Below are positions 58,301 through 64,000 of a DNA stretch of 64,000 nucleotides, piece after piece. The stretch spans positions 124,001 through 188,000 of the forward strand of contig NZ_WMKZ01000004.1 in the NCBI RefSeq assembly GCF_019024285.1, read 5' to 3'. Below the pieces are notes generated by a model that searched no databases, had not been told where the DNA came from, and saw nothing but the letters and a program-made list of their open reading frames with translations. How positions within the stretch are numbered: position 1 is the stretch's first letter; each line of letters begins with the position of its first letter. Made by a program: the position numbers and the translations under genes. Source of the DNA: Alkalihalobacterium elongatum (GTDB taxonomy: Bacteria; Bacillota; Bacilli; Bacillales; Bacillaceae_F).

Positions 58301-58694
58301 ATAGTAAGCCTCCTTCATAGCCGATAACGATAATTAAATCGTTAGTATAATAAAGTACAGCTTCAATATCAATTGTTTGCGCCGAGTATTGATTAGCGAT
58401 CGTTGAAAGCTGAATTAGCTGTTGATAACCAGCTTCATTTTTAGCATATAAAAGAAATGGAAAAGCCTTTGAACCTTCTCCTATCGTAACTTTTAATTCC
58501 AGGCCAATAATGGGCTTAATCCCTACTTCTAGACACGCTTTATAAAAAGGGATAGCACCAAAAAGAACATTTTCATCTGTAATGGCTAATGCTTCGAACC
58601 CTGTATTCTTTGCTTGTTGAACAACTTCACTAATACGACAGGTTCCTTTTAGTAAACTGTATTCTGTATGTAAATGCAGATGGACAAAACTCAT
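55350..58694 (-). CDS. dnaE: DNA polymerase III alpha subunit DnaE
   Basis: A 1114-residue DnaE-type replicative polymerase. In Bacillus it extends RNA primers on the lagging strand before PolC takes over. The N-terminal PHP domain begins SFVHLHLHTEYSLLKG; the polymerase core carries PDIDIDFPD with the catalytic aspartates near 385; GPGRGSAAGSLVAF lies just before; a helix-hairpin-helix region and a C-terminal OB fold follow (about 955-1040). Length is typical. The gene lies between ytsJ and the divergent ytrH. Confidence 0.97.
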   Translation of the reverse strand: MSFVHLHLHTEYSLLKGTCRISEVVQQAKNTGFEALAITDENVLFGAIPFYKACLEVGIKPIIGLELKVTIGEGSKAFPFLLYAKNEAGYQQLIQLSTIANQYSAQTIDIEAVLYYTNDLIIVIGYEGGLLLEAIHSNTYDQAKKSIIKLQSNMNKDDLFIELQIHRREDLLTMNKIFQFADSLNIEVVVSNHVHFSRKEQLLAFQIVNSIRDGKWIEEENQHEQYYLKSEEEMRAIFKKYPHFLTNTMKIAEKCNLSLTLGKILLPRFPLSSNLTSDTYLQDICYEQLAVKYPNMTEAVKGRLDYELDVIAKMGFSDYFLIVWDFMRFAKNKGMITGPGRGSAAGSLVAFLLEITKIDPIKYGLLFERFLNPERVTMPDIDIDFPDHRRDEVIEYVRKKYGTEHVAQIITFGTLAARAAIRDVGRVMSIDTRVIDKVAKLIPNTPGIKLEQAIKDNKRLQQMVEETPDAKKLFEAALLVEGLPRHTSTHAAGVVMSSTPLTEHVPLLMEDEGTALTQYPMDILEEIGLLKMDFLGLRNLTLLEQIVQIIYKSTGQKVNIDELPLEDEKTFELLSKGETTGIFQLESQGMRRVLQQLQPTIFEDIVAVNALYRPGPMEFIGTYIDGKHNKRKVTYPHQDLEPILRSTYGVIVYQEQIMQIAAKMAGFSLGEADLLRRAVSKKKREVLEEQRLHFVEGATVQGYDAESANDVYNMIVRFANYGFNRSHAVAYSMIAYQLAYLKANYPKQFNAALFSSVIFHQEKLSQYIAEAKSQRIKILPPHINYSFYPFSLEESGIRFGLAPIRHVGEKAAMEIVKQRERKEYQDLFDFCARVDTRIVTKRAVEALIVAGCFDEFGYHRAQLLATLDDALEYGEEVRKSETTEGQLFSMQLDQPNYYSVPPFSEEELLRFEKEMTGMYLSGHPIENFSKVLNTYHRVTSRQLDIALKGSKQNIAGFLQSIRVVKTKKGEEMSFIRLQDEEGEVEVVIFPKVWLNYKQILKENELVLVEVLVEERQERRSFIAQQLFLVSNLKEKQKTTRVFLRIQETFEKKDILEKVKNILLSNAGEAQVILFYEKSKKKVVLANQYSISSTGEEIRQLQEILGTKNVVIKSE

Positions 58695-58895
58695 CTGGCC
58701 TTCTCTCCCTTTATGTGGATGATTGAAAAGCGTCTACAACTCAATTCAAGTTATTGAGAGAGTTAAGTACATTACATGCCTATCATCAAACCATCCACTT
58801 ACTTAATACCATTTTATAGAAAGACTGTTTCGTAGTCTTTAATAAAAACCCTTCTAATTTCATTATACTACGCATGAACGTAAAGGAAAAAACAA

Positions 58896-58926
58896 GCATA
58901 TTATCACTTCAGACGAGCTATACATT
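58896..58926 (+). promoter_or_regulatory. Sigma-E-like promoter of ytrH
   Basis: GCATATT (58896-58902) and TATACATT (58919-58926) resemble the sigma-E elements GKCATATT and CATACANT, with a 16-base gap that is one or two longer than usual. The genes downstream are sporulation membrane genes transcribed in the mother cell in B. subtilis. Confidence 0.5.
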
Positions 58927-58969
58927 ATAGAAAGGAAAACTATTCGTATAGAAAAAGGAGAGGTTCTTA

Positions 58970-59293
58970 ATGGACCGAAATTTTGCTGCTACGCTCGTTG
59001 TCGATTTCTTCGTCGCTTTCGGTGTAATTATAGGAGGAGCCATCATTGGAGGAATTAGTGCCTTTTTAATCGGGGAACCCCCCTTACAAAAAATAAGTGA
59101 ACTAGCCGCAAGTTTAAAAATTTGGGCGATTGTTGCTGCCATTGGAGGAACATTCGATGCTTTTACAAGCTTAGAACGCGGACTCTTCCAAGGCACTCAT
59201 GATGATATTTTTAAAACTCTTTTCATGATATTTGCTGCTTTATGTGGCGCCCAAGCGGGAACAACAATTATTCATTGGCTGACTCAGGAGTAA
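58970..59293 (+). CDS. ytrH: Sporulation membrane protein YtrH
   Basis: A 107-residue protein with three predicted membrane spans (about 5-32, 47-65, 82-102) and the family landmark SLERGLFQGTHDDIFKT. YtrH and YtrI are made in the mother cell and are needed for efficient sporulation in B. subtilis. AAAAAGGAGAGG precedes the ATG. It is divergent from dnaE and followed after 6 bp by ytrI. Confidence 0.93.
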   Translation: MDRNFAATLVVDFFVAFGVIIGGAIIGGISAFLIGEPPLQKISELAASLKIWAIVAAIGGTFDAFTSLERGLFQGTHDDIFKTLFMIFAALCGAQAGTTIIHWLTQE

Positions 59294-59299
59294 TATTTT

Positions 59300-59803
59300 A
59301 TGAGAGTCCCCCCTTATTACAAAAGACCAGGCTGGCAACGCTTTTTTGCAGGTGTTATGATCGGTATTATTATTGGCTGGGTATTTTTTGTTTATGAATT
59401 TGGCACGATCAATGAAACACTAGTAAGCGAAATAAAAAAACAACAAATCACCATTGACTCCTTAAAAAAAGACATTGAAACGTTACGAAGTGTAGAAAAA
59501 AAGCTTAATGAAGAGAATGAAAAAAGACTAACCATCCAAGAGTTAGAAATGTATTTTACAAACGAAAAGCAAGTAAAACTAAGCGAGTTAACGTTATATG
59601 AATTAAAACAAAAAGGGTTAAATGAACTCCGCTTTCTAAAAGGAAAAGATATCGCTACTGTAGCATCAACCAATGAATTAATGATCAGAACGATCGAAAA
59701 TACCGAATTTCAAATTGGCGATAGTCGTTATAAACTAAAAGTAGAACAAGTCTATCTATATACAACATTAAAGCTATATATGAAAATTCAACGAGTCCCG
59801 TAA
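59300..59803 (+). CDS. ytrI: Sporulation membrane protein YtrI
   Basis: A 167-residue protein with a short basic N-terminus (RVPPYYKRPGWQRF), one membrane span (about 17-33), a coiled-coil segment (about 40-75, KKQQITIDSLKKDIETLRSVEKKLNEEN) and a C-terminal globular part ending in YLYTTLKLYMKIQRVP. The pattern matches YtrI, partner of YtrH. Topology suggests the bulk lies outside the mother-cell membrane facing the forespore, an inference from the orientation of charges. The preceding TTTTATG context has only a weak ribosome binding site, so translation may be coupled to ytrH. Confidence 0.88.
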   Translation: MRVPPYYKRPGWQRFFAGVMIGIIIGWVFFVYEFGTINETLVSEIKKQQITIDSLKKDIETLRSVEKKLNEENEKRLTIQELEMYFTNEKQVKLSELTLYELKQKGLNELRFLKGKDIATVASTNELMIRTIENTEFQIGDSRYKLKVEQVYLYTTLKLYMKIQRVP

Positions 59804-59986
59804 ATGAGATGAATTACCCACTAACGTTATCAATAGTTACAGACCATTAATCATTTCATCAAATGTATAGAATATTTGAGAAAATTACTTCAAAATACTC
59901 TCATTTAAGAACTTTTTCCGTTATAATATAATTAGCATATTTGTCTCATCGTACAAATGACTCCAACGCCTAGGAGGTGCTCTAAC

Positions 59987-60196
59987 ATGGATGTTACGGG
60001 AAAAGAAATGGTAATTAACCGAAAAGAAATGGCTTTAAAGAAGGTAGAGAAGTTAAAAGCTGGCTACTCTGCTTTTGCTGAATCCAAAGAAGTGACCGAA
60101 ATGATCAAGAAACAACTTGCTAAAGAAGGCATCGATGTTTACGAGGACGTTACGGAAATGGGTTCATGGTTTATCCCAGCCAACAAAAAAGAATAA
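59987..60196 (+). CDS. ytzJ: Small conserved protein, YtzJ-like
   Basis: A 69-residue soluble protein, lysine- and glutamate-rich, starting MDVTGKEMVINRKEMALKKVEKL and ending with TEMGSWFIPANKKE. I place it as the small gene between ytrI and nrnA, ytzJ in B. subtilis; its function is unknown. TAGGAGGTG precedes the ATG at 59987; the earlier in-frame start overlaps this site. A strong terminator follows. Confidence 0.7.
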   Translation: MDVTGKEMVINRKEMALKKVEKLKAGYSAFAESKEVTEMIKKQLAKEGIDVYEDVTEMGSWFIPANKKE

Positions 60197-60206
60197 CCTA
60201 ACCGGG

Positions 60207-60248
60207 AGGTTTTCCTAAATTCGCTTACAAGTGAATTTGGGAAAACCT
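60207..60248 (+). terminator. Terminator of the ytzJ-like gene
   Basis: AGGTTTTCCTAAATTC pairs with GAATTTGGGAAAACCT (one mismatch) and TTTT follows rightward. Confidence 0.88.
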
Positions 60249-60308
60249 TTTCTATTAGAAGGGCTGTTGAAATTGTTTTTATTTTGGGATCTGTTTCAGT
60301 TTTGACAG

Positions 60309-60450
60309 CCTAAACAGTGCTATTGTTCATAGTTTTTACAGATAAAGGTAGATCAGCGACCTAAACAATGCTATTGCTCATATTTTTTACAGTTCAAGGT
60401 AGATCAGTGGCCTAATAGCGTTTTCGCTCACATTGTTCAAAGTGAAAGGC
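60309..60450. repeat. 51-bp tandem repeat, about 2.8 copies
   Basis: Copies begin with CCTAA at 60309, 60360 and 60411, a period of exactly 51 bp. The first two are nearly identical: CCTAAACARTGCTATTGYTCAT, then a T-run, ACAG and AAGGTAGATCAG. The third diverges and fades after about 40 bp. The period is a multiple of three but no frame is supported. It lies in the space between two convergent terminators. Confidence 0.82.
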
Positions 60451-60466
60451 AAATAAATATACAAAA

Positions 60467-60486
60467 AGCCAAGCGACTGCTTGGCT
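60467..60486 (-). terminator. Terminator of nrnA
   Basis: AGCCAAGC pairs perfectly with GCTTGGCT around GACT, followed leftward by TTTTTG. It lies nine bases past the nrnA stop. Confidence 0.9.
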
Positions 60487-60494
60487 CTCATACT

Positions 60495-61439
60495 TTAGTG
60501 GTTGCTACAAACTTCAAGTAAGTCAGCAATTATGCTTTTTGTTTCTTGCCAATCTTTTGCTTTTGCTCCTGACGCCATTGGGTGTCCACCGCCACGGTAT
60601 TTTTGTGCAATTTGGTTAATCTGCGGACCTTTGGAACGTAATCGAACTCGAATATCTTCACTATCAGGATCTTCTACAAAAAACACCCAGGCTTTAAGGC
60701 CTTCAACATCACTGAATGAGTTGACCAGTTGTGACGATTCATTAGCTGTAATATCAAACTTTTCAAGAATATCAGCTGTTAGGTTCATGACAGCGAGACC
60801 TTCATCAAAAACCTCAAAATGCTGCAAAATGTACCCCTCTAGTCGAGTCATCTTTAAATCTCTCTTATAAAACTTTGAATAAAAGTCACTATGATTAATA
60901 CCATGCTCTAGCAGCTCACCAGTATATTGATGCGTTTTTTTTGTTGTATTTGGATAACGGAACCGCCCCGTATCTCCCACAATTCCAGCGTATAGTAATA
61001 ACGCACCCTTATCAGAAAGCTTAATCCCTTGATTTTTTCCTTCCAAGTATAAGTCGACGATCATTTCACTTACTGAACTTGCTGTTGTATCTACCCAAAC
61101 GATATCACCATAAGGCTCTTCATTCGGATGATGGTCGATTTTTATAAGAAAATCGCCGTGAGTATATCTTTGATCACTAATTCTTTCTGTATTTGCTGTA
61201 TCACAAACGATGACCAAAGCTCCTTTGTATGTAGCGTCTTCAATAGTATCCATAGTTGCTAAAAAATTCAAAGATGGCTCTTCTTCTCCAACTATATATA
61301 CTTGCTTAGAAGGATAAGTAGATTTAATTAATTCTGCTAACCCTGCCTGTGACCCAATCGCGTCTGGATCTGGTCGCTCATGGCGATGAATAATAATCGT
61401 TTCATAGTCTGCGATTTTTTTAAAAATTGTTTCAATCAA
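60495..61439 (-). CDS. nrnA: NanoRNase/pAp phosphatase NrnA
   Basis: A 314-residue DHH-DHHA1 phosphoesterase. Metal-binding motifs are HRHERPDPDAIGSQ near 18, VCDTANTER near 80, the signature DHHPNE near 103 and the DHHA1 GGGHPMASGA near 285. NrnA degrades RNA fragments of two to five nucleotides and dephosphorylates pAp, a by-product of sulfur assimilation. TTG start with AAAGGAGAA upstream. It is divergent from ytpI as ytqI/nrnA is in B. subtilis. Confidence 0.95.
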   Translation of the reverse strand: MIETIFKKIADYETIIIHRHERPDPDAIGSQAGLAELIKSTYPSKQVYIVGEEEPSLNFLATMDTIEDATYKGALVIVCDTANTERISDQRYTHGDFLIKIDHHPNEEPYGDIVWVDTTASSVSEMIVDLYLEGKNQGIKLSDKGALLLYAGIVGDTGRFRYPNTTKKTHQYTGELLEHGINHSDFYSKFYKRDLKMTRLEGYILQHFEVFDEGLAVMNLTADILEKFDITANESSQLVNSFSDVEGLKAWVFFVEDPDSEDIRVRLRSKGPQINQIAQKYRGGGHPMASGAKAKDWQETKSIIADLLEVCSNH

Positions 61440-61545
61440 TTGTCATTCTCCTTTGATAACTAGATTTCCTCGGCTTTTCACGATAAAATATGTAGTGATG
61501 CTCGTCCAACAAATGGACGCAAAGCTTAAGGAGGTCCCTACTTAC

Positions 61546-61845
61546 ATGACACAATCTTTACTCATATTAATTGTAATATCGCTCGCATTCTTTATTTACT
61601 TTAAAATAAAGTTTTGGCGTACTACTGCTTCCGTTGAGAAAAAGTGGCAGCAAACACGAGCCAATATTGCACTAGGTTCATTTCTAATTTTCTTTGGTCT
61701 TAATCTACTTATCTTTCCAAGAAGTACAGTAGATATTATTATTGGAATCCTTTTTGCTTTGCTAGGTGCTGCTAATGCCTATTTCGGGTTACAGAATTAT
61801 AAACACTATCTCCCGCAGGTCATTGAGGAACGCAAAGCAAAGTAA
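61546..61845 (+). CDS. ytpI: YtpI family membrane protein
   Basis: A 99-residue membrane protein with three spans (about 4-22, 45-62, 66-85). The pattern YFKIKFWRTTASVEKKW and IALGSFLIFFGLNLLIFPRSTV followed by YKHYLPQV matches YtpI; no function is known. AAGGAGG lies upstream of the ATG at slightly long spacing. The longer in-frame start at 61453 is not preferred because it lies before this site. Confidence 0.85.
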   Translation: MTQSLLILIVISLAFFIYFKIKFWRTTASVEKKWQQTRANIALGSFLIFFGLNLLIFPRSTVDIIIGILFALLGAANAYFGLQNYKHYLPQVIEERKAK

Positions 61846-61848
61846 GAC

Positions 61849-61974
61849 AAAAAGAGGCCTACTCTATAGAGTCCCTAACCCCTCCATCACGAGATATAAA
61901 ATACTAGCTTATGCAAGTTAGTACGATATATTGAGTAATGAGGAGTATAGACACTTTGGAGTCTGCCTCTTTTT
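61849..61974. terminator. Long imperfect inverted repeat between ytpI and ytoI
   Basis: AAAAAGAGGC at the left pairs with GCCTCTTTTT at the right end, 126 bp apart, and an inner stem ACTAGCTT/AAGTTAGT caps the structure near 61910-61930; further matches (ACTC/GAGT, CCTCCAT/ATGAGG) connect them. A/T runs on both sides would let it terminate both convergent genes. The length is unusual for a terminator and may reflect an inserted or decayed repeat. Confidence 0.65.
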
Positions 61975-61976
61975 CT

Positions 61977-63284
61977 TTAGTCAAGAAGCTGTGCCATCAT
62001 TAAAGCCTTCCCGACAATTTCTCCGTCATGATATAGCTCTACATCAATCTTTCCATGCTTTCTTCCAATTTCAAGTAATTTCGGCTGTATATCAATCGTT
62101 GTATCTATTTGAACTGGTTTAATAAAATATAAAGTGATATTTTCAACGACAAGATCGCCTTTTTTGTATTTCCTTAAAGCCCGACTCCCTGCTTCCGTAA
62201 CAATCGTTGTGACGACACCGTACGATAAGGTTCCGAGGTGGTTGGTCATTTGAGGTGTAACCTCACATTGGAATAGTAAATAATCTGAAGTGGAATGATC
62301 TGTGAAACGACTTGTTACAACATCCTCAATTGTTTCCCCTACGTGAGGTTGACGTTGAATCATCTGCAATGCTTTTAGAACATCTTGACGACTAATAACG
62401 CCAATTAATTTTCTTTGCTGGTCTACAACCGGAAGTTGCTCTATCCCTTCCCAAACCATAACATGTGCTACCGATGCAACAGACGTCCGTTCATTGACTG
62501 TTATTGGATTTTTCGTCATTACTTTTTCAATCGGTGTTAATCGGTTTACCCCAAGAACATCCTTTGACGTAACCATCCCTTGCACTCTGAAGCCTTCATC
62601 TACTACAGGATACCGGCTATGGCCTGTTTTTTGATTTAACTCATGCCACTTTTCAACTGAATTGGTTATTGTCATATAATATGTATCTTGTAAAGGAATT
62701 AAAATATCATCGACAAGTACAATCTCTTTTTTAATTAGCTGGTCGTAAATCGCACGGTTAATCATTGTTGCTACAGTGAACGTATCATAGCTCGTTGAAA
62801 TGATAGGGAGCTCTAATTCATCAGCCAACTTAATCACTTCATCACTCGTATCAAAGCCGCCCGTAATTAAGACTGCAGCCCCTGCTTCAAGAGCAATTTT
62901 ATGAACTTGATATCTGTTCCCTACAATTAATAAATTGCCTGGGTCAACATACCGCATCATTGCATCTAGTTTCATCGCACCAATTACAAAACGGTTTAGC
63001 GTTTTATACAATCCTTGCCTACCACCGAGAACGGACCCGTCCACTATATTGACGACTTCAGCAAACGTTAATTTTTCAATATTTTCCTTCTTTTTCTTTT
63101 CAATTCGGATCGTACCGACTCGTTCTATCGTAGAGACAAACCCTTGGTTTTCAGCCTCTTTTATAGCACGATAAGCCGTGCCCTCACTGACATTAAGCGC
63201 TTTCGCAATTTGACGAACAGATATCTTCTCACCGATTCCTAAATCATTAATATATTGCAATATTTGTTCATGTTTTGTTGCCAT
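61977..63284 (-). CDS. ytoI: CBS-DRTGG-hotdog regulatory protein YtoI
   Basis: A 435-residue soluble protein. An N-terminal winged-helix segment (about 1-70, ISVRQIAKALNVSEGTAYRAIKEAE) is followed by a DRTGG domain (about 75-185), two CBS domains (about 195-310, with SRYPVVDEGFRVQGMVTSKDVLG and QLPVVDQQRKLIGVISRQDVLKAL) and a C-terminal hotdog/thioesterase-like domain (about 325-435). This is the YtoI architecture; CBS pairs usually bind adenosyl nucleotides. Target genes are unknown. The ATG at 63284 has a GAGGGG site upstream. Confidence 0.92.
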   Translation of the reverse strand: MATKHEQILQYINDLGIGEKISVRQIAKALNVSEGTAYRAIKEAENQGFVSTIERVGTIRIEKKKKENIEKLTFAEVVNIVDGSVLGGRQGLYKTLNRFVIGAMKLDAMMRYVDPGNLLIVGNRYQVHKIALEAGAAVLITGGFDTSDEVIKLADELELPIISTSYDTFTVATMINRAIYDQLIKKEIVLVDDILIPLQDTYYMTITNSVEKWHELNQKTGHSRYPVVDEGFRVQGMVTSKDVLGVNRLTPIEKVMTKNPITVNERTSVASVAHVMVWEGIEQLPVVDQQRKLIGVISRQDVLKALQMIQRQPHVGETIEDVVTSRFTDHSTSDYLLFQCEVTPQMTNHLGTLSYGVVTTIVTEAGSRALRKYKKGDLVVENITLYFIKPVQIDTTIDIQPKLLEIGRKHGKIDVELYHDGEIVGKALMMAQLLD

Positions 63285-63378
63285 ATCCCCTCACCACACT
63301 TTCTTATAAACTGTATCTATTAGAATTATCAAAACTGTATTAGTTCTATTATACTGTTAGGGGATAGGCACTTCAAGA

Positions 63379-63624
63379 CTACCTGCTATATCTTCTTACT
63401 TTATTTGGTTCATTTTTTGATTCTTCAGATAATAATGTCGCTTTTTGCTTTTTCTTATTATATAGGAGGCCAACTAGATTTCCACCAACAACAATAAGAG
63501 CAAATGTTAGCCAAGCAATCGCAAAAAGTCCTCCTAAACCAGGATCACCTAATGGAATACGTGGTACCGCAAAATAAATAAGGGCAAGAGCTAGTAGTAA
63601 ACATAGTAACAGCCTTTGTTTCAT
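63379..63624 (-). CDS. Small membrane protein of unknown function
   Basis: An 81-residue protein with two hydrophobic segments (about 5-21 and 33-55, joined by PRIPLGDPGLGG) and a highly charged C-terminal tail (KKKQKATLLSEESKNEPNKVRRYSR). I do not recognise it. I chose the ATG at 63624 because GAGAGGATGG precedes it; the earlier in-frame TTG overlaps that site. It lies upstream of ytoI on the same strand. Confidence 0.75.
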   Translation of the reverse strand: MKQRLLLCLLLALALIYFAVPRIPLGDPGLGGLFAIAWLTFALIVVGGNLVGLLYNKKKQKATLLSEESKNEPNKVRRYSR

Positions 63625-63642
63625 CGTTATCCATCCTCTCAA

Positions 63643-64000
63643 TTAAACTAATTCCAGAATAGCTTCCATTGACCACGACTTTTAAAAGTTGTCCTACTTT
63701 CATTCTATGAAATAGTTCAAAAAAAAGAAGTACGATTTAATGAGTTAAAGGCAATTGTTGAAATACGTTCATTTAGGGTCAGCATGTAAAACATGGATAA
63801 ATTATCATTAGTCTCGTACCCTAGAACAGCTGGAACATTAATACTCAAGAATTTTTCCTCTCGCGTGCACGATCCACCCGCTTTCATTACCGCACTCCAT
63901 TATCCTAGTTTTTCTCTCTCATAATTTTTCCATCAGGGCTGATTTATATTAAAAAACGGTACATTAGCAACTAAGTTTACGAAAATAACCTTAAGAAAAG
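63643..64000. other. Right-edge region without a supported gene
   Basis: The last 358 bp contain no gene I can support with confidence. A 56-codon minus-strand frame (63717-63887) with a GGAG seven bases before its ATG is listed separately. Two related motifs, GAGAGAGAAAAACTAGG and GAGAGGAAAAATTCTTG (minus strand), recur about 60 bp apart, suggesting a repeat-derived region. Confidence 0.4.
63717..63887 (-). CDS. Doubtful 56-codon frame at the right edge
   Basis: An ATG at 63887, seven bases after GGAG, opens a 56-residue frame reading MKAGGSCTREEKFLSINVP and ending in NRTSFF. The composition is unremarkable and no family is recognised. The surrounding sequence has repeat-like motifs, so the frame may be accidental. 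Confidence 0.2.
   Translation of the reverse strand: MKAGGSCTREEKFLSINVPAVLGYETNDNLSMFYMLTLNERISTIAFNSLNRTSFF

Noticed and set aside
58918-59196. 92-codon minus-strand frame over ytrH
   Set aside because: Antisense to ytrH, which has a clear family match and ribosome binding site.

Overview
This window is a chromosomal segment from a low-GC, endospore-forming Bacillaceae species. Nearly every gene has a recognisable Bacillus subtilis counterpart and the gene order largely follows the B. subtilis lcfA-to-ytoI region. Spore genes (sspI, ytrH, ytrI, ytxC, ytaF), two T-box leaders, an L20-type leader and the SPFH, M42 and Pho families all fit. The species cannot be named from the sequence. Carriage of a futalosine-pathway gene (mqnC) and an hflK/hflC pair suggests a lineage outside the B. 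subtilis group.

Almost all genes lie on the minus strand, so the biological reading order is right to left. From the right edge: ytoI, ytpI and nrnA (CBS regulator, membrane protein, nanoRNase); divergent ytrI/ytrH spore membrane genes; dnaE; a carbon-metabolism block with NADP malic enzyme (ytsJ), a FadR-type GntR regulator, accD-accA and pfkA-pyk; fxsA, ytvI and a DUF441 gene; the TCA block citZ-icd-mdh; phoP-phoR; hflK-hflC; the repair/replication block polA-mutM-ytaF-coaE; gapB; speD; nrdR; the primosome genes dnaB-dnaI; mqnC; a small unknown gene; ytxC; T-box-controlled thrS; a PAS-GGDEF-EAL protein; infC-rpmI-rplT behind an L20-type leader; ysdA, a TVP38 protein, ysdB, a dUTPase and ysdC; sspI; a SPOUT RNA methylase; T-box-controlled pheS-pheT; zapA-cvpA-polX-mutS2; a DUF350 membrane gene with a 27-codon companion; and lcfA at the left end.

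Several control elements can be read directly: a perfect catabolite-responsive element before lcfA, a FadR-like operator before the gene cut at the left edge, a sigma-W type promoter before ysdB, a Pho box plus extended -10 promoter before phoP, and a palindromic FCD/GntR operator just downstream of the promoter of the malic-enzyme operon.

The less ordinary material lies in the gaps: a helically phased array of ATGATCC units where B. subtilis has rnhC; two copies of an intergenic element bounded by inverted TTCAAAAAG ends; a GC-rich hairpin element typical of dispersed Bacillaceae repeats; a 51-bp tandem repeat; and several tiny genes (27, 51 and about 43 codons) with membrane or cysteine-pair signatures. 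I found no prophage, insertion sequence, CRISPR array, tRNA or rRNA. Overall this is conserved housekeeping chromosome with interesting small elements, and no large new multi-gene system is evident.
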